This document shows positions 1 through 5,374 of a stretch of 5,374 nucleotides of DNA, piece after piece (the first letter of the stretch is position 1; each line of letters starts with the position of its first letter). This DNA is from BRH-c25 sp035417425 (GTDB taxonomy: Bacteria; Bacillota; Clostridia; Lutisporales; Lutisporaceae). The stretch spans positions 1 through 5,374 of the forward strand of contig DAOLPD010000187.1 in assembly GCA_035417425.1 (NCBI GenBank). Reading direction: 5' to 3'. The position numbers and the translations under genes are program-made. Below the pieces are notes generated by a model, which made no database searches, had not been told where the DNA came from, and worked only from the letters and a program-made list of their open reading frames with translations.

Positions 1-188
1 CTACCAGGGCGGTTAATGTGGTCAAATATCTTATAGAGGAAAATGGGATTAATGCATATAGGTTGTCTGCATCCGGTTATTCGGATCAGCATCCTGTTGC
101 TGACAATAATACGGCGGAAGGTCGGCAAAAAAACAGAAGAGTCGACATGGTAATACTCAGAGACGATATTAAGGATTTCAATCCATAA
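1..188 (+). CDS. motB: MotB flagellar stator protein, C-terminal fragment
   Basis: The open frame enters from the left edge (first full codon at base 3) and ends at TAA 186-188, giving the last 61 residues. They form the end of an OmpA/MotB peptidoglycan-binding domain: a helix (RAVNVVKYLIEENGI), then RLSASGYSDQHPVADN, then the family signature EGRQKNRRVDMVIL. MotB pairs with MotA as the ion-conducting stator, and this domain anchors the complex to the cell wall. The N-terminal membrane helix with its ion-binding aspartate lies outside the window, so proton versus sodium use cannot be judged. Other OmpA-domain proteins share this signature, but the position directly before fliL makes MotB much the likeliest. 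The fragment ends normally with a short acidic tail, 19 bases before fliL. Confidence 0.9.
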   Translation, partial: TRAVNVVKYLIEENGINAYRLSASGYSDQHPVADNNTAEGRQKNRRVDMVILRDDIKDFNP

Positions 189-193
189 TTCTT

Positions 194-202
194 GGGAGGG
201 AG
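194..202 (+). promoter_or_regulatory. Ribosome binding site of fliL
   Basis: The purine run GGGAGGGAG lies 5 bases before the ATG at 208. It sits inside the short motB-fliL gap. No promoter-like pair of boxes is evident in that gap, so fliL is probably transcribed from further upstream together with motB. Confidence 0.6.
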
Positions 203-207
203 ACGGA

Positions 208-633
208 ATGAAGCGAAATATTATCCTAATAGCGGCTATTGTGCTTTTACTTTTGGTTATAGTATCAGGTATAATAATATATATGCTTTTAAATACACCA
301 AAAGAAGCAAAAGAGGAACCTATAAAAATCGACAAGAATGTAATGATGATTTCATTAGGCAATTCCTTTGTAAATAATGTCAAAGACAGCAAAAAAATAT
401 GCAAATTGACATTTAAAGTGGAAATCGACAAAGAGGTTGCCGAATTGGTTGCTTACAGGGAGTCAGAAATCAGGGACAGAATAAATGCACTTGTAAGGTC
501 CAAGACCGAAGCGGATCTGGAAGGAAAAGAAGGGCAGGAAAAGCTTCAAAAGGAAATTGTTGAAATCATACAAAAGATCATTAATTCAAAGAAAATAAAA
601 AATGTATATTTTGACGAGTTCATAGTGCAGTAG
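208..633 (+). CDS. fliL: FliL, flagellar basal body-associated protein
   Basis: 141 residues. A short basic start (MKR) is followed by one strong membrane helix at about residues 4-28, then a charged extracytoplasmic domain of about 110 residues. The end, VYFDEFIVQ, is the typical FliL C-terminus (family form V-x-x-V-Y-F-T-E-F-V-V-Q). FliL sits in the membrane next to MotA/MotB, forms rings around the stator and supports torque or stator activation. Length and architecture are normal for the family. ATG 208 is chosen because it has a good ribosome site and gives the usual short N-terminus; a second overlapping frame starting at 192 is only a shadow. fliL lies between motB and fliM, which fits its role between stator and switch. 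Confidence 0.93.
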   Translation: MKRNIILIAAIVLLLLVIVSGIIIYMLLNTPKEAKEEPIKIDKNVMMISLGNSFVNNVKDSKKICKLTFKVEIDKEVAELVAYRESEIRDRINALVRSKTEADLEGKEGQEKLQKEIVEIIQKIINSKKIKNVYFDEFIVQ

Positions 634-635
634 AG

Positions 636-644
636 AAGGAGGTG
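636..644 (+). promoter_or_regulatory. Strong ribosome binding site for the GTG start of fliM
   Basis: AAGGAGGTG is close to perfectly complementary to the 16S rRNA tail and ends 5 bases before the GTG at 650. It begins just after the fliL stop. It decides the non-ATG start: the next residues (SEVLSQ) match the expected FliM N-terminus, so GTG is the true start. Confidence 0.85.
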
Positions 645-649
645 GCTTT

Positions 650-1645
650 GTGTCCGAGGTTCTTTCGCAGAATGAAATAGATGCGCTTCTTAGTGCGCTG
701 AATTCAGGAGAAATAGATGTTCAAGAGATAAAAGAAGAAAAAGAAGAAAGAAAAGTCAGGGACTATAATTTCAAGATACCGAACAAGTTTGCAAAGGACC
801 ACACAAGAACTCTCCAAATCATGCACGAAAATTTTTCAAGACTGTTGCAGACATATCTCTCAGGGTATCTTAGGGCATTAGTTCAAGTCGAAGTTCTTTC
901 GGTTGACCAGCTGACATATAATGAATTCACCAACTCTATGCCTAATCCGTCAGTGCTTGGTATTGTAGAGTTTGCCCCTCTAAGCGGGTCAATAATAGTT
1001 GAAATGACACCGGCGATATCATTTGCCATGATAGAGAGGATTCTTGGAGGTACAGGTAATGCCTTCGAAAGAGTAAGAGGTTTTACCGAAATAGAGCTAA
1101 GCCTCCTGGAAAGAATAATTACTCAGATTATCAACTTTTTTAAAGACCCATGGAAAAATGTAATAGAATTGAGGCCAAGACTTAAGAAAATAGAGACAAA
1201 CCCGCAATTTACCCAGATACTGTCACCTAATGAGACTGTTGCGCTTATAACATTAAATACCAAGGTCGGAAATATTGAAGGAACGATTCATATTTGTATT
1301 CCGCACCTGGTTATTGAACCGGTAATTCCCAAATTAAGCACCAAATTCTGGTTCTCAGGCATTCACAAGGAAATGACAGGCAGTGATTTGAAGATAATCG
1401 AAAAGAAAATTCAGAGCACCCTGCTTCCCATAAGAGTTGTACTGGGGGACAGCGAGATTACTGTAAGAGACTTCCTGGGGCTTGGAGTGGGCGATGTGAT
1501 ACAGCTTAATACATCAGTACATGATGATTTGAAGATATATGTAGGCAATCTGAAAAAATTCAGCGGCAAGCCCGGATTGAAGAAGAACAAGGTATCAGTA
1601 AAGATTACAAGAATAGAAAAGAAAGGAGATGATTACGATGAGTGA
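650..1645 (+). CDS. fliM: FliM, flagellar motor switch protein
   Basis: 331 residues, the usual length, starting with GTG. Residues 5-14 (LSQNEIDALL) are the conserved N-terminal peptide that binds phosphorylated CheY. A charged linker (about 20-38, rich in E and K) follows. The middle domain runs from about 42 to 230 and contains the GGTG loop (133-136, within RILGGTGNAF), corresponding to the GGxG motif that contacts FliG. The C-terminal SpoA/FliN-like domain is at about 250-322 (VVLGDSEITVRDFLGLGVGDVIQL). FliM forms the wall of the cytoplasmic C-ring and, on binding CheY-P, changes the direction of rotation. The stop overlaps the fliY start by 8 bases, which suggests translational coupling of two C-ring subunits. 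All domains look intact. Confidence 0.97.
   Translation: MSEVLSQNEIDALLSALNSGEIDVQEIKEEKEERKVRDYNFKIPNKFAKDHTRTLQIMHENFSRLLQTYLSGYLRALVQVEVLSVDQLTYNEFTNSMPNPSVLGIVEFAPLSGSIIVEMTPAISFAMIERILGGTGNAFERVRGFTEIELSLLERIITQIINFFKDPWKNVIELRPRLKKIETNPQFTQILSPNETVALITLNTKVGNIEGTIHICIPHLVIEPVIPKLSTKFWFSGIHKEMTGSDLKIIEKKIQSTLLPIRVVLGDSEITVRDFLGLGVGDVIQLNTSVHDDLKIYVGNLKKFSGKPGLKKNKVSVKITRIEKKGDDYDE
1622..1628 (+). promoter_or_regulatory. Ribosome binding site that decides the fliY start
   Basis: AAAGGAG lies inside the 3' end of fliM. It directly abuts the ATG at 1629, leaving no spacer, but is 9 bases before the ATG at 1638. Spacing therefore supports 1638 as the main start. The resulting N-terminus, MSEMLSQ, also matches MSEVLSQ of FliM. 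Confidence 0.75.
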
Positions 1646-2816
1646 GATGCTGTCACAGGAAGAAATAGACGCCCTGCTTAAGGGAGATAGCGCAACAGCG
1701 CCTCAAGATAATTCATCTTCTCAAGCCGGTTATGATAATGTTCTTACAACAGAAGAAATAGATGCTCTGGGTGAGATAGGAAATATCAGCATGGGTACTT
1801 CGGCTACGACGTTGTTTACTCTCCTGAACAACAAGGTAAGCATAACAACGCCAAAAGTATCGGTTGTTACATGGGATGAGCTATCAAAACAATATACGTC
1901 TCCGTATGTTGCAGTGCAGGTTCAATATAAAGAGGGTCTTCAAGGGTCTAATTTGCTTATATTAAAAGAGGATGACGTAAAAGTAATCACAGATTTGATG
2001 ATGGGAGGTACGGGGGAGAACACACCCGGCTCGGTAGGCGACCTTCAACTTAGCGCCATAGGGGAAGCCATGAATCAAATGATTGGATCATCCTCAACTT
2101 CCTTATCTGCAATGTTCAATAAGAGAATAGATATTTTCCCTCCCCATGCATTTTTATTATACTTTCAGAACTTCAGCGAGCTGGAGCAATTCAAATCAGA
2201 CGAAAAAGTGGTCAGAATTGCTTTTAAGATGGAAGTTGGAGATGTAATAGACAGTGAAATAATGCAGCTTTTACCGATAGATTTTGCAAAAGAGCTTGTA
2301 AAAAGCCTTATGGACAATATTTCAGCTGAGCCTGAACCAATATTCACAGGCAAAATCGAAGAGCCTCAAGTGAAGCGGCCGGCCGTTAATGATTCTGTCA
2401 GTCAGCCAAAGAAGCCGGAAAGCAATAATATACTCAGCAACGGGTATGAAGAAAGGCAGGACCACGAGCCTGCTATAAGAAGAGAGGAACGTAAAGTGGT
2501 CAATGTTCAGCCAGTACAGTACCAAACCTTTGATGTCGAACAATTGAGTGCCGAAAAAGAAAGCATAGAGCTTATAATGGATGTTCCGCTTGAAATCACA
2601 GTTGAGCTGGGGCGGACCAAAAAATTGATAAGAGATATTCTTGAGTTCAGCCCGGGTACAATTCTTGAGCTGGACAAGCTTGCAGGAGAACCGGTGGATA
2701 TATTGGTAAACGGCAAATACATTGCCAAGGGCGAAGTAGTAGTAATTGATGAAAGCTTTGGTGTCAGAATCACTGATATTGTGAGTGCATCGAAGCGTCT
2801 TAGCAAAATTCAATAG
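1638..2816 (+). CDS. fliY: FliY, motor switch protein with CheC-type CheY-P phosphatase domain and FliN domain
   Basis: 392 residues from ATG 1638 (395 if ATG 1629 were used). Three parts are visible. (1) Residues 4-11 (LSQEEIDALL region) repeat the CheY-P-binding peptide of FliM. (2) A CheC-like domain at about 38-230 has two complete phosphatase motifs of the D/S-x3-E-x2-N-x22-P type: D42, E46, N49, P72 and S139, E143, N146, P169. (3) After a linker rich in P, E and K (about 232-305), a SpoA/FliN domain occupies about 310-385 (ITVELGRTKKLIRDILEF, SPGTILELDKLAGEPVDI). In Firmicutes FliY replaces or complements FliN in the C-ring and removes phosphate from CheY-P at the switch. Both active sites keep their E and N, so activity is expected. 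It overlaps fliM by 8 bases and is followed 36 bases later by cheY, its substrate. Confidence 0.96.
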   Translation: MSEMLSQEEIDALLKGDSATAPQDNSSSQAGYDNVLTTEEIDALGEIGNISMGTSATTLFTLLNNKVSITTPKVSVVTWDELSKQYTSPYVAVQVQYKEGLQGSNLLILKEDDVKVITDLMMGGTGENTPGSVGDLQLSAIGEAMNQMIGSSSTSLSAMFNKRIDIFPPHAFLLYFQNFSELEQFKSDEKVVRIAFKMEVGDVIDSEIMQLLPIDFAKELVKSLMDNISAEPEPIFTGKIEEPQVKRPAVNDSVSQPKKPESNNILSNGYEERQDHEPAIRREERKVVNVQPVQYQTFDVEQLSAEKESIELIMDVPLEITVELGRTKKLIRDILEFSPGTILELDKLAGEPVDILVNGKYIAKGEVVVIDESFGVRITDIVSASKRLSKIQ

Positions 2817-2835
2817 TCAATATTTTAACATATAC

Positions 2836-2842
2836 AAGGAGG
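2836..2842 (+). promoter_or_regulatory. Consensus ribosome binding site of cheY
   Basis: AAGGAGG lies 10 bases before ATG 2853, in the 36-base gap after fliY, one of the larger gaps in the operon. The rest of the gap is AT-rich without a hairpin or a convincing promoter. The strong site suggests that CheY is translated independently of fliY and at a good rate. Confidence 0.75.
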
Positions 2843-2852
2843 AAGTAATTAA

Positions 2853-3215
2853 ATGGCTAACGGTATACTGATTGTTGACGACGCGGCTTTCATGAGAATG
2901 ATGATTAAAGATGTATTGTCAAAAAACGGCTTTGAAATCAGCGGTGAGGCTGAAAACGGCGCAAAAGCTATAGAAAAGTTCAAAGAGACCAATCCGGATT
3001 TGGTTATAATGGATATTACTATGCCTGAAGTTGATGGAATACAAGCCGTAAAAGAAATCAAAAAAATAAATAATGCTGCCAAGGTTATAATGTGTTCCGC
3101 CATGGGACAGCAGGCTATGGTCATAGAAGCAATACAAGCAGGAGCAAAAGATTTTATAGTCAAGCCCTTCCAGGCAGAAAGGATTATTGAGGCAGTAAAG
3201 AAGGTATTGGGATAA
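2853..3215 (+). CDS. cheY: CheY, chemotaxis response regulator
   Basis: 120 residues: a single receiver domain with no output domain. The acidic pocket is D9/D10 (LIVDDAAFMRMMIKD) with phospho-acceptor D54 in VIMDITMPEVDG. S82 (IMCSAMGQQ) takes the place of the switch Ser/Thr, F101 is the aromatic switch residue and K104 (FIVKPF) the conserved lysine. The sequence is of the B. subtilis CheY type, including AAFMRMMIKD and SAMGQQ. CheA phosphorylates it; CheY-P then binds the N-terminal peptides of FliM and FliY to alter rotation, and FliY dephosphorylates it. Its position between fliY and fliO is the same as in B. subtilis, which supports a motor-specific CheY rather than another receiver protein. 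No key residue is missing. Confidence 0.96.
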   Translation: MANGILIVDDAAFMRMMIKDVLSKNGFEISGEAENGAKAIEKFKETNPDLVIMDITMPEVDGIQAVKEIKKINNAAKVIMCSAMGQQAMVIEAIQAGAKDFIVKPFQAERIIEAVKKVLG

Positions 3216-3231
3216 GAAGGAGCAGGTTTGT

Positions 3232-3630
3232 ATGAATACAGGCAGTGCAATATATGGAATTCTATATTTCCTATTCATGTCAGCTGTTATTCTGGCTGCC
3301 GCTTATTATGTTACAAGATTTTTGTCAAAAAGAAGCATCAAGAATGCCGGAAATAAGAACCTTAAGATATTGGAAGCAGCACCTCTTGGCTTTGACAAAA
3401 GTATTTTACTGGTTAAAGCAGGAGAACAATATCTTCTGCTGGGAAGCACACAGAAGAGCATAACCCTGCTTTCGGAGTTAGACCCGGAAAAACTTTCAAT
3501 TGCAGATGATGAAAGTTTTGAAGCGTATTTGAACAGCTTTCAGGAAGAAAACAAAACCGGGATGAACTCAATAAAAAATAATCTAAATAAGCTGAAATCA
3601 ATTGTTAGAGGTAACAGAACAGATGTATAA
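3232..3630 (+). CDS. fliO: FliO, flagellar export gate assembly protein
   Basis: 132 residues. A short N-terminus is followed by one membrane helix (about 7-27), a basic stretch (RFLSKRSIK), and a small cytoplasmic domain with the FliO pattern: LKILEAAPLGFDKSILLVKA, then EQYLLLGSTQKSITLL. The rest (about 82-132) is charged and variable, as in the family. FliO (called FliZ in older B. subtilis work) helps the FliP ring assemble before FliQ and FliR join; it is not part of the finished gate. The start ATG 3232 has AAGGAG at 3217-3222, 9 bases upstream, right after the cheY stop. Its end overlaps the chosen fliP start by 8 bases. The family is poorly conserved, so position between cheY and fliP adds much to the call. 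Confidence 0.88.
   Translation: MNTGSAIYGILYFLFMSAVILAAAYYVTRFLSKRSIKNAGNKNLKILEAAPLGFDKSILLVKAGEQYLLLGSTQKSITLLSELDPEKLSIADDESFEAYLNSFQEENKTGMNSIKNNLNKLKSIVRGNRTDV
3607..3612 (+). promoter_or_regulatory. Ribosome binding site that decides the fliP start
   Basis: AGAGGT, within the 3' end of fliO, is 10 bases before ATG 3623. The upstream in-frame TTG at 3602 has no purine-rich site before it at a usable distance. It would also add seven polar or acidic residues (LEVTEQ) ahead of the basic signal-peptide start MYKKNG, so 3623 is preferred. Confidence 0.65.
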
Positions 3631-4387
3631 GAAAAACGGTATTATAAAAATTATATTGATTTTGGTATTGATATTATTAATGGGAATTATTGATGTTTGG
3701 TGCGAACCTCTGCCGATACCCAAAATAGGACTTGATATAGAGACTGCCGAAAATCCTCAGGACGTGGCACTGAGCATGCAGATACTTTTTATACTTACTA
3801 TTATTTCCCTTGCACCGTCAATACTGATTATGCTTACCTCTTTTACCAGGATAATAATTGTACTTTCATTTACAAGAAATGCCCTGGGTACACAGCAGAT
3901 GCCTCCCAATCAGGTGCTTATAGGACTGGCACTATTTCTGACCTTCTTTATAATGTCACCGGTAATAACAGAAATCAATGAAAATGCATTCACACCGTTC
4001 ACAAACGGAGAGATCACACAAGAGGCTGCAATTGAAAAAGCTGCAGAACCTATACGCAATTTTATGTTTAAGTATACAAGAGAAAAGGATCTTGCATTAT
4101 TCCTGAATCTGAGCCAAGTGAAACAACCCTTGGCCATGATCGATATACCAACCTCTGCGCTTATACCGGCCTTTATTATAAGCGAGCTTAAAACAGCCTT
4201 TGAGATTGGTTTTTTCTTATATATACCTTTTTTAATGATAGATATGATTGTATCAAGTACACTTATGTCAATGGGTATGATGATGCTGCCGCCAATTATG
4301 ATTTCAATGCCTTTTAAGATATTACTCTTTGTTTTGGTTGACGGCTGGAATCTGATTGTAAGATCTCTGATTATGGGATTTAATTAG
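3623..4387 (+). CDS. fliP: FliP, flagellar type III export gate protein
   Basis: 254 residues from ATG 3623. An N-terminal signal-like segment (MYKKNG plus a hydrophobic run to about 24) is followed by a short polar stretch. FliP is one of the few export gate proteins with a cleaved signal peptide, and this fits. Membrane helices lie at about 52-72 and 98-116, then 177-210 and 228-250, around a polar loop at about 117-165. Family hallmarks are TSFTR (72-76), NALGTQQMPPNQ (86-97), IPAFIISELKTAF (181-193), MMLPP (220-224) and DGW (240-242). Five FliP copies with FliQ and FliR form the pore through which flagellar subunits leave the cell. No residues typical of the virulence homologue SctR stand out, and the neighbours are all flagellar. 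Confidence 0.97.
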   Translation: MYKKNGIIKIILILVLILLMGIIDVWCEPLPIPKIGLDIETAENPQDVALSMQILFILTIISLAPSILIMLTSFTRIIIVLSFTRNALGTQQMPPNQVLIGLALFLTFFIMSPVITEINENAFTPFTNGEITQEAAIEKAAEPIRNFMFKYTREKDLALFLNLSQVKQPLAMIDIPTSALIPAFIISELKTAFEIGFFLYIPFLMIDMIVSSTLMSMGMMMLPPIMISMPFKILLFVLVDGWNLIVRSLIMGFN

Positions 4388-4401
4388 TTGAGGTGTAGTC
4401 T

Positions 4402-4671
4402 ATGGATCAAAGAATAGTAATTGATGTTGCACAGGAAGCAATAAAGTCTGTATTGCTGGTTTCAGCGCCAATACTGGGATTGGGGCTTCTGGTCGGCCTA
4501 ATTGTGAGCATAGTGCAGGCAACAACACAGATACAAGAGCCTACTTTATCATTTATACCGAAGATAATAGCTGTTTCCTTGACTATGCTGGTCTTTGGCC
4601 CATGGATGATGAACATAATGTATGAGTTTACAGTAAGGCTGTTCGAGAATATACCCTCTTATATTAAATGA
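4402..4671 (+). CDS. fliQ: FliQ, flagellar type III export gate protein
   Basis: 89 residues, the standard length, with two membrane helices (about 15-37 and 53-76). They are joined by the conserved short loop QATTQIQEPTLSFIPK (39-54), the FliQ family signature. FliQ subunits pack around the FliP/FliR core of the export gate. The ATG at 4402 is preceded by GAGGTG (4390-4395) with a 6-base spacer, 14 bases after the fliP stop. The TGA stop overlaps an ATG that begins fliR. The protein looks complete and ordinary. Confidence 0.95.
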   Translation: MDQRIVIDVAQEAIKSVLLVSAPILGLGLLVGLIVSIVQATTQIQEPTLSFIPKIIAVSLTMLVFGPWMMNIMYEFTVRLFENIPSYIK

Positions 4672-5374
4672 TTATGGATAGTATTAGTGTTATTCTGGTT
4701 GATAGATTCCTGGTACTGCTGCTGGTATTTATAAGAATGATCTCTCTTTTCGTAATAACACCGGTATTTGGAAGGAGAGAGATGCCGGCATATTTGAAAA
4801 TTGGACTTGCATTTTTCTGTTCTTACATAATGGTTCCTTTGCTGGGAGATGTCAGTATAGAATATTCCAACCTATTCAGCTTTGCAGCAATTGCAGCCAA
4901 GGAATTTCTGGTGGGGATTATTATTGGATTTGTAAGTTTTATGGTTTTTTCAGCCCTTTATCTGGCAGGACAGATAATTGACATGCAGGTTGGCTTCGGA
5001 ATGGTGAATGTTCTTGATCCGACTACGAATACTCAGATTCCTTTGATAGGAAACTTTATATATATTCTGACCACAATACTTTTTCTTGCAATTGACGGGC
5101 ATCATGTACTTCTGGCTGCATTGTACAAGAGCTATAGTATTTTGCCTATTGACGGTTTTGCTTTTACCGAAGCTATGACAAATAATATTGCTGCTATTTT
5201 TGCTGAGGTATTCCTTATAGGATTCAAAATAAGCATTCCGGTATTGGCTGCTACTCTGATTGCCGAGGTTGCCCTTGGGATACTCTCAAGAACTGTTCCT
5301 CAGATGAATGTATTCATCGCAGTTTGCAGACAAACACGATTTCCACCAGTGGCGGAAACCGTGTTTTTTCATGA
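4668..5374 (+). CDS. fliR: FliR, flagellar type III export gate protein, 3' end missing and apparently disrupted
   Basis: The frame opens at ATG 4668 in an ATGA overlap with the fliQ stop and runs off the window after 235 codons; FliR is usually about 255-260 residues. No clear ribosome site precedes it, so translation probably depends on fliQ; ATG 4674 is an alternative start two codons later. FliR-like blocks appear in order: FGRREMP (35-41), KEFLVGIIIGF (78-88), AGQIIDMQVGFGMVNVLDP (100-118), IDGHH (142-146) and LGILSRTVPQMNVF (203-216). Several membrane helices lie between them. A further hydrophobic segment, beginning with a glycine/proline/lysine pattern, should follow. Instead residues 217-235 are polar (VCRQTRFPPVAETV), and neither other forward frame restores FliR. 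The intact part is safely FliR, one copy per export gate next to FliP and FliQ. The end is discussed under the hairpin at 5332. Confidence 0.9.
   Translation, partial: MIMDSISVILVDRFLVLLLVFIRMISLFVITPVFGRREMPAYLKIGLAFFCSYIMVPLLGDVSIEYSNLFSFAAIAAKEFLVGIIIGFVSFMVFSALYLAGQIIDMQVGFGMVNVLDPTTNTQIPLIGNFIYILTTILFLAIDGHHVLLAALYKSYSILPIDGFAFTEAMTNNIAAIFAEVFLIGFKISIPVLAATLIAEVALGILSRTVPQMNVFIAVCRQTRFPPVAETVFFH
5313..5372. repeat. TTCAT direct repeat pair flanking a 50-base hairpin segment
   Basis: TTCAT occurs at 5313-5317 and again at 5368-5372. The first copy marks almost exactly where FliR similarity ends. The 50 bases between them (5318-5367) hold the hairpin. If one repeat plus the 50 bases is removed, MNVF is followed by ATG A, a continuation that could belong to FliR. 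This looks like a target-site duplication or a recombination pair around a small inserted element. A five-base match can also arise by chance, and the true element may extend past the window, in which case the second copy has no meaning. Confidence 0.35.
5332..5369. terminator. Terminator-like hairpin with T-run inside the fliR 3' region
   Basis: Arms 5332-5347 and 5351-5366 pair at 14 of 16 positions around a 3-base loop (AGT, 5348-5350). The right arm runs into six T's (5364-5369), the form of a Rho-independent terminator on the + strand. The two unpaired positions are A opposite C (5339/5359 and 5345/5353). On the - strand these become U-G pairs, so a - strand RNA would pair at all 16 positions. 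A terminator is not expected within fliR, since flhB and flhA normally follow in the same transcript. It may instead belong to an inserted element. A second small hairpin (GTTTG 5322-5326 with CAAAC 5331-5335) overlaps its left edge. Confidence 0.55.

Noticed and set aside
2322..2813. Long - strand open frame (163 codons) opposite fliY
   Set aside because: It overlies a well-supported gene, its translation has no recognisable domain, and it lacks a convincing start context. It is a frame shadow of fliY.
2817..2852. Possible internal promoter between fliY and cheY
   Set aside because: The gap is AT-rich, but I cannot find a -35/-10 pair or a sigma-D-like box at good spacing; it mainly holds the cheY ribosome site.
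2849..3278. Two - strand open frames opposite cheY (133 and 119 codons)
   Set aside because: Both mirror the conserved CheY reading frame and have no independent support.
3602..3622. TTG at 3602 as the fliP start
   Set aside because: It would put polar and acidic residues before the signal peptide and lacks a placed ribosome site; ATG 3623 fits both.
5286..5372. Small - strand frame starting with ATG at 5372 (MKKHGFRHWWK..., 28 codons)
   Set aside because: It crosses the fliR/foreign-sequence boundary, has no upstream sequence in which to judge a ribosome site, and matches nothing I recognise.
1..5374. CRISPR arrays, tRNA or rRNA genes, riboswitches
   Set aside because: No spaced direct repeats or RNA gene signatures were seen; coding sequence fills nearly the whole window.

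Overview
This window is a stretch of a flagellar/chemotaxis operon, with all genes on the + strand and almost no space between them. The gene order is motB (3' end only), fliL, fliM, fliY, cheY, fliO, fliP, fliQ, fliR (3' end missing or disrupted). The fliL-fliM-fliY-cheY-fliO-fliP-fliQ-fliR order matches the fla/che operon of Bacillus subtilis. A motB just upstream of fliL is common in Clostridia. Three things point to a motile Firmicute: FliY (a switch protein carrying CheC-type phosphatase sites, typical of Firmicutes), a CheY very close to the B. subtilis type, and strong AAGGAGG-type ribosome sites. The AT-rich, A/G-biased codon use and the motB-fliL junction favour a clostridial species, perhaps of the Acetivibrio/Clostridium thermocellum group. 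The species is an inference and cannot be settled from this sequence.

Layout: 1-188 encodes the end of the MotB peptidoglycan-binding domain (stator). 208-633 is FliL (stator-associated membrane protein). 650-1645 FliM and 1638-2816 FliY build the cytoplasmic switch (C-ring). 2853-3215 CheY is the phosphorylated signal that binds the switch; FliY carries two intact sites for dephosphorylating it. 3232-3630 FliO, 3623-4387 FliP, 4402-4671 FliQ and 4668-5374 FliR are the membrane core of the flagellar type III export gate (FliO is an assembly factor). The window therefore links rotation (stator), switching (C-ring), signalling (CheY) and export in one transcription unit. Coupling is tight: fliM/fliY, fliO/fliP and fliQ/fliR overlap, and no internal promoter or terminator is evident before the last 60 bases.

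The one part that does not fit is the end. FliR follows its family closely up to the conserved PQMNVF block (residues 211-216). Then, from about base 5318, it loses all resemblance in every frame. The remaining 57 bases hold a 16-position hairpin followed by six T's, and they lie between two copies of TTCAT. Removing one TTCAT-to-TTCAT unit of 55 bases would restore a FliR-like ATG-A continuation. The best reading is that a small hairpin element, or the end of a larger mobile element, has interrupted fliR. An assembly or contig-edge artefact is the main alternative. Otherwise the window is conventional; I see no undescribed multi-gene system in it.
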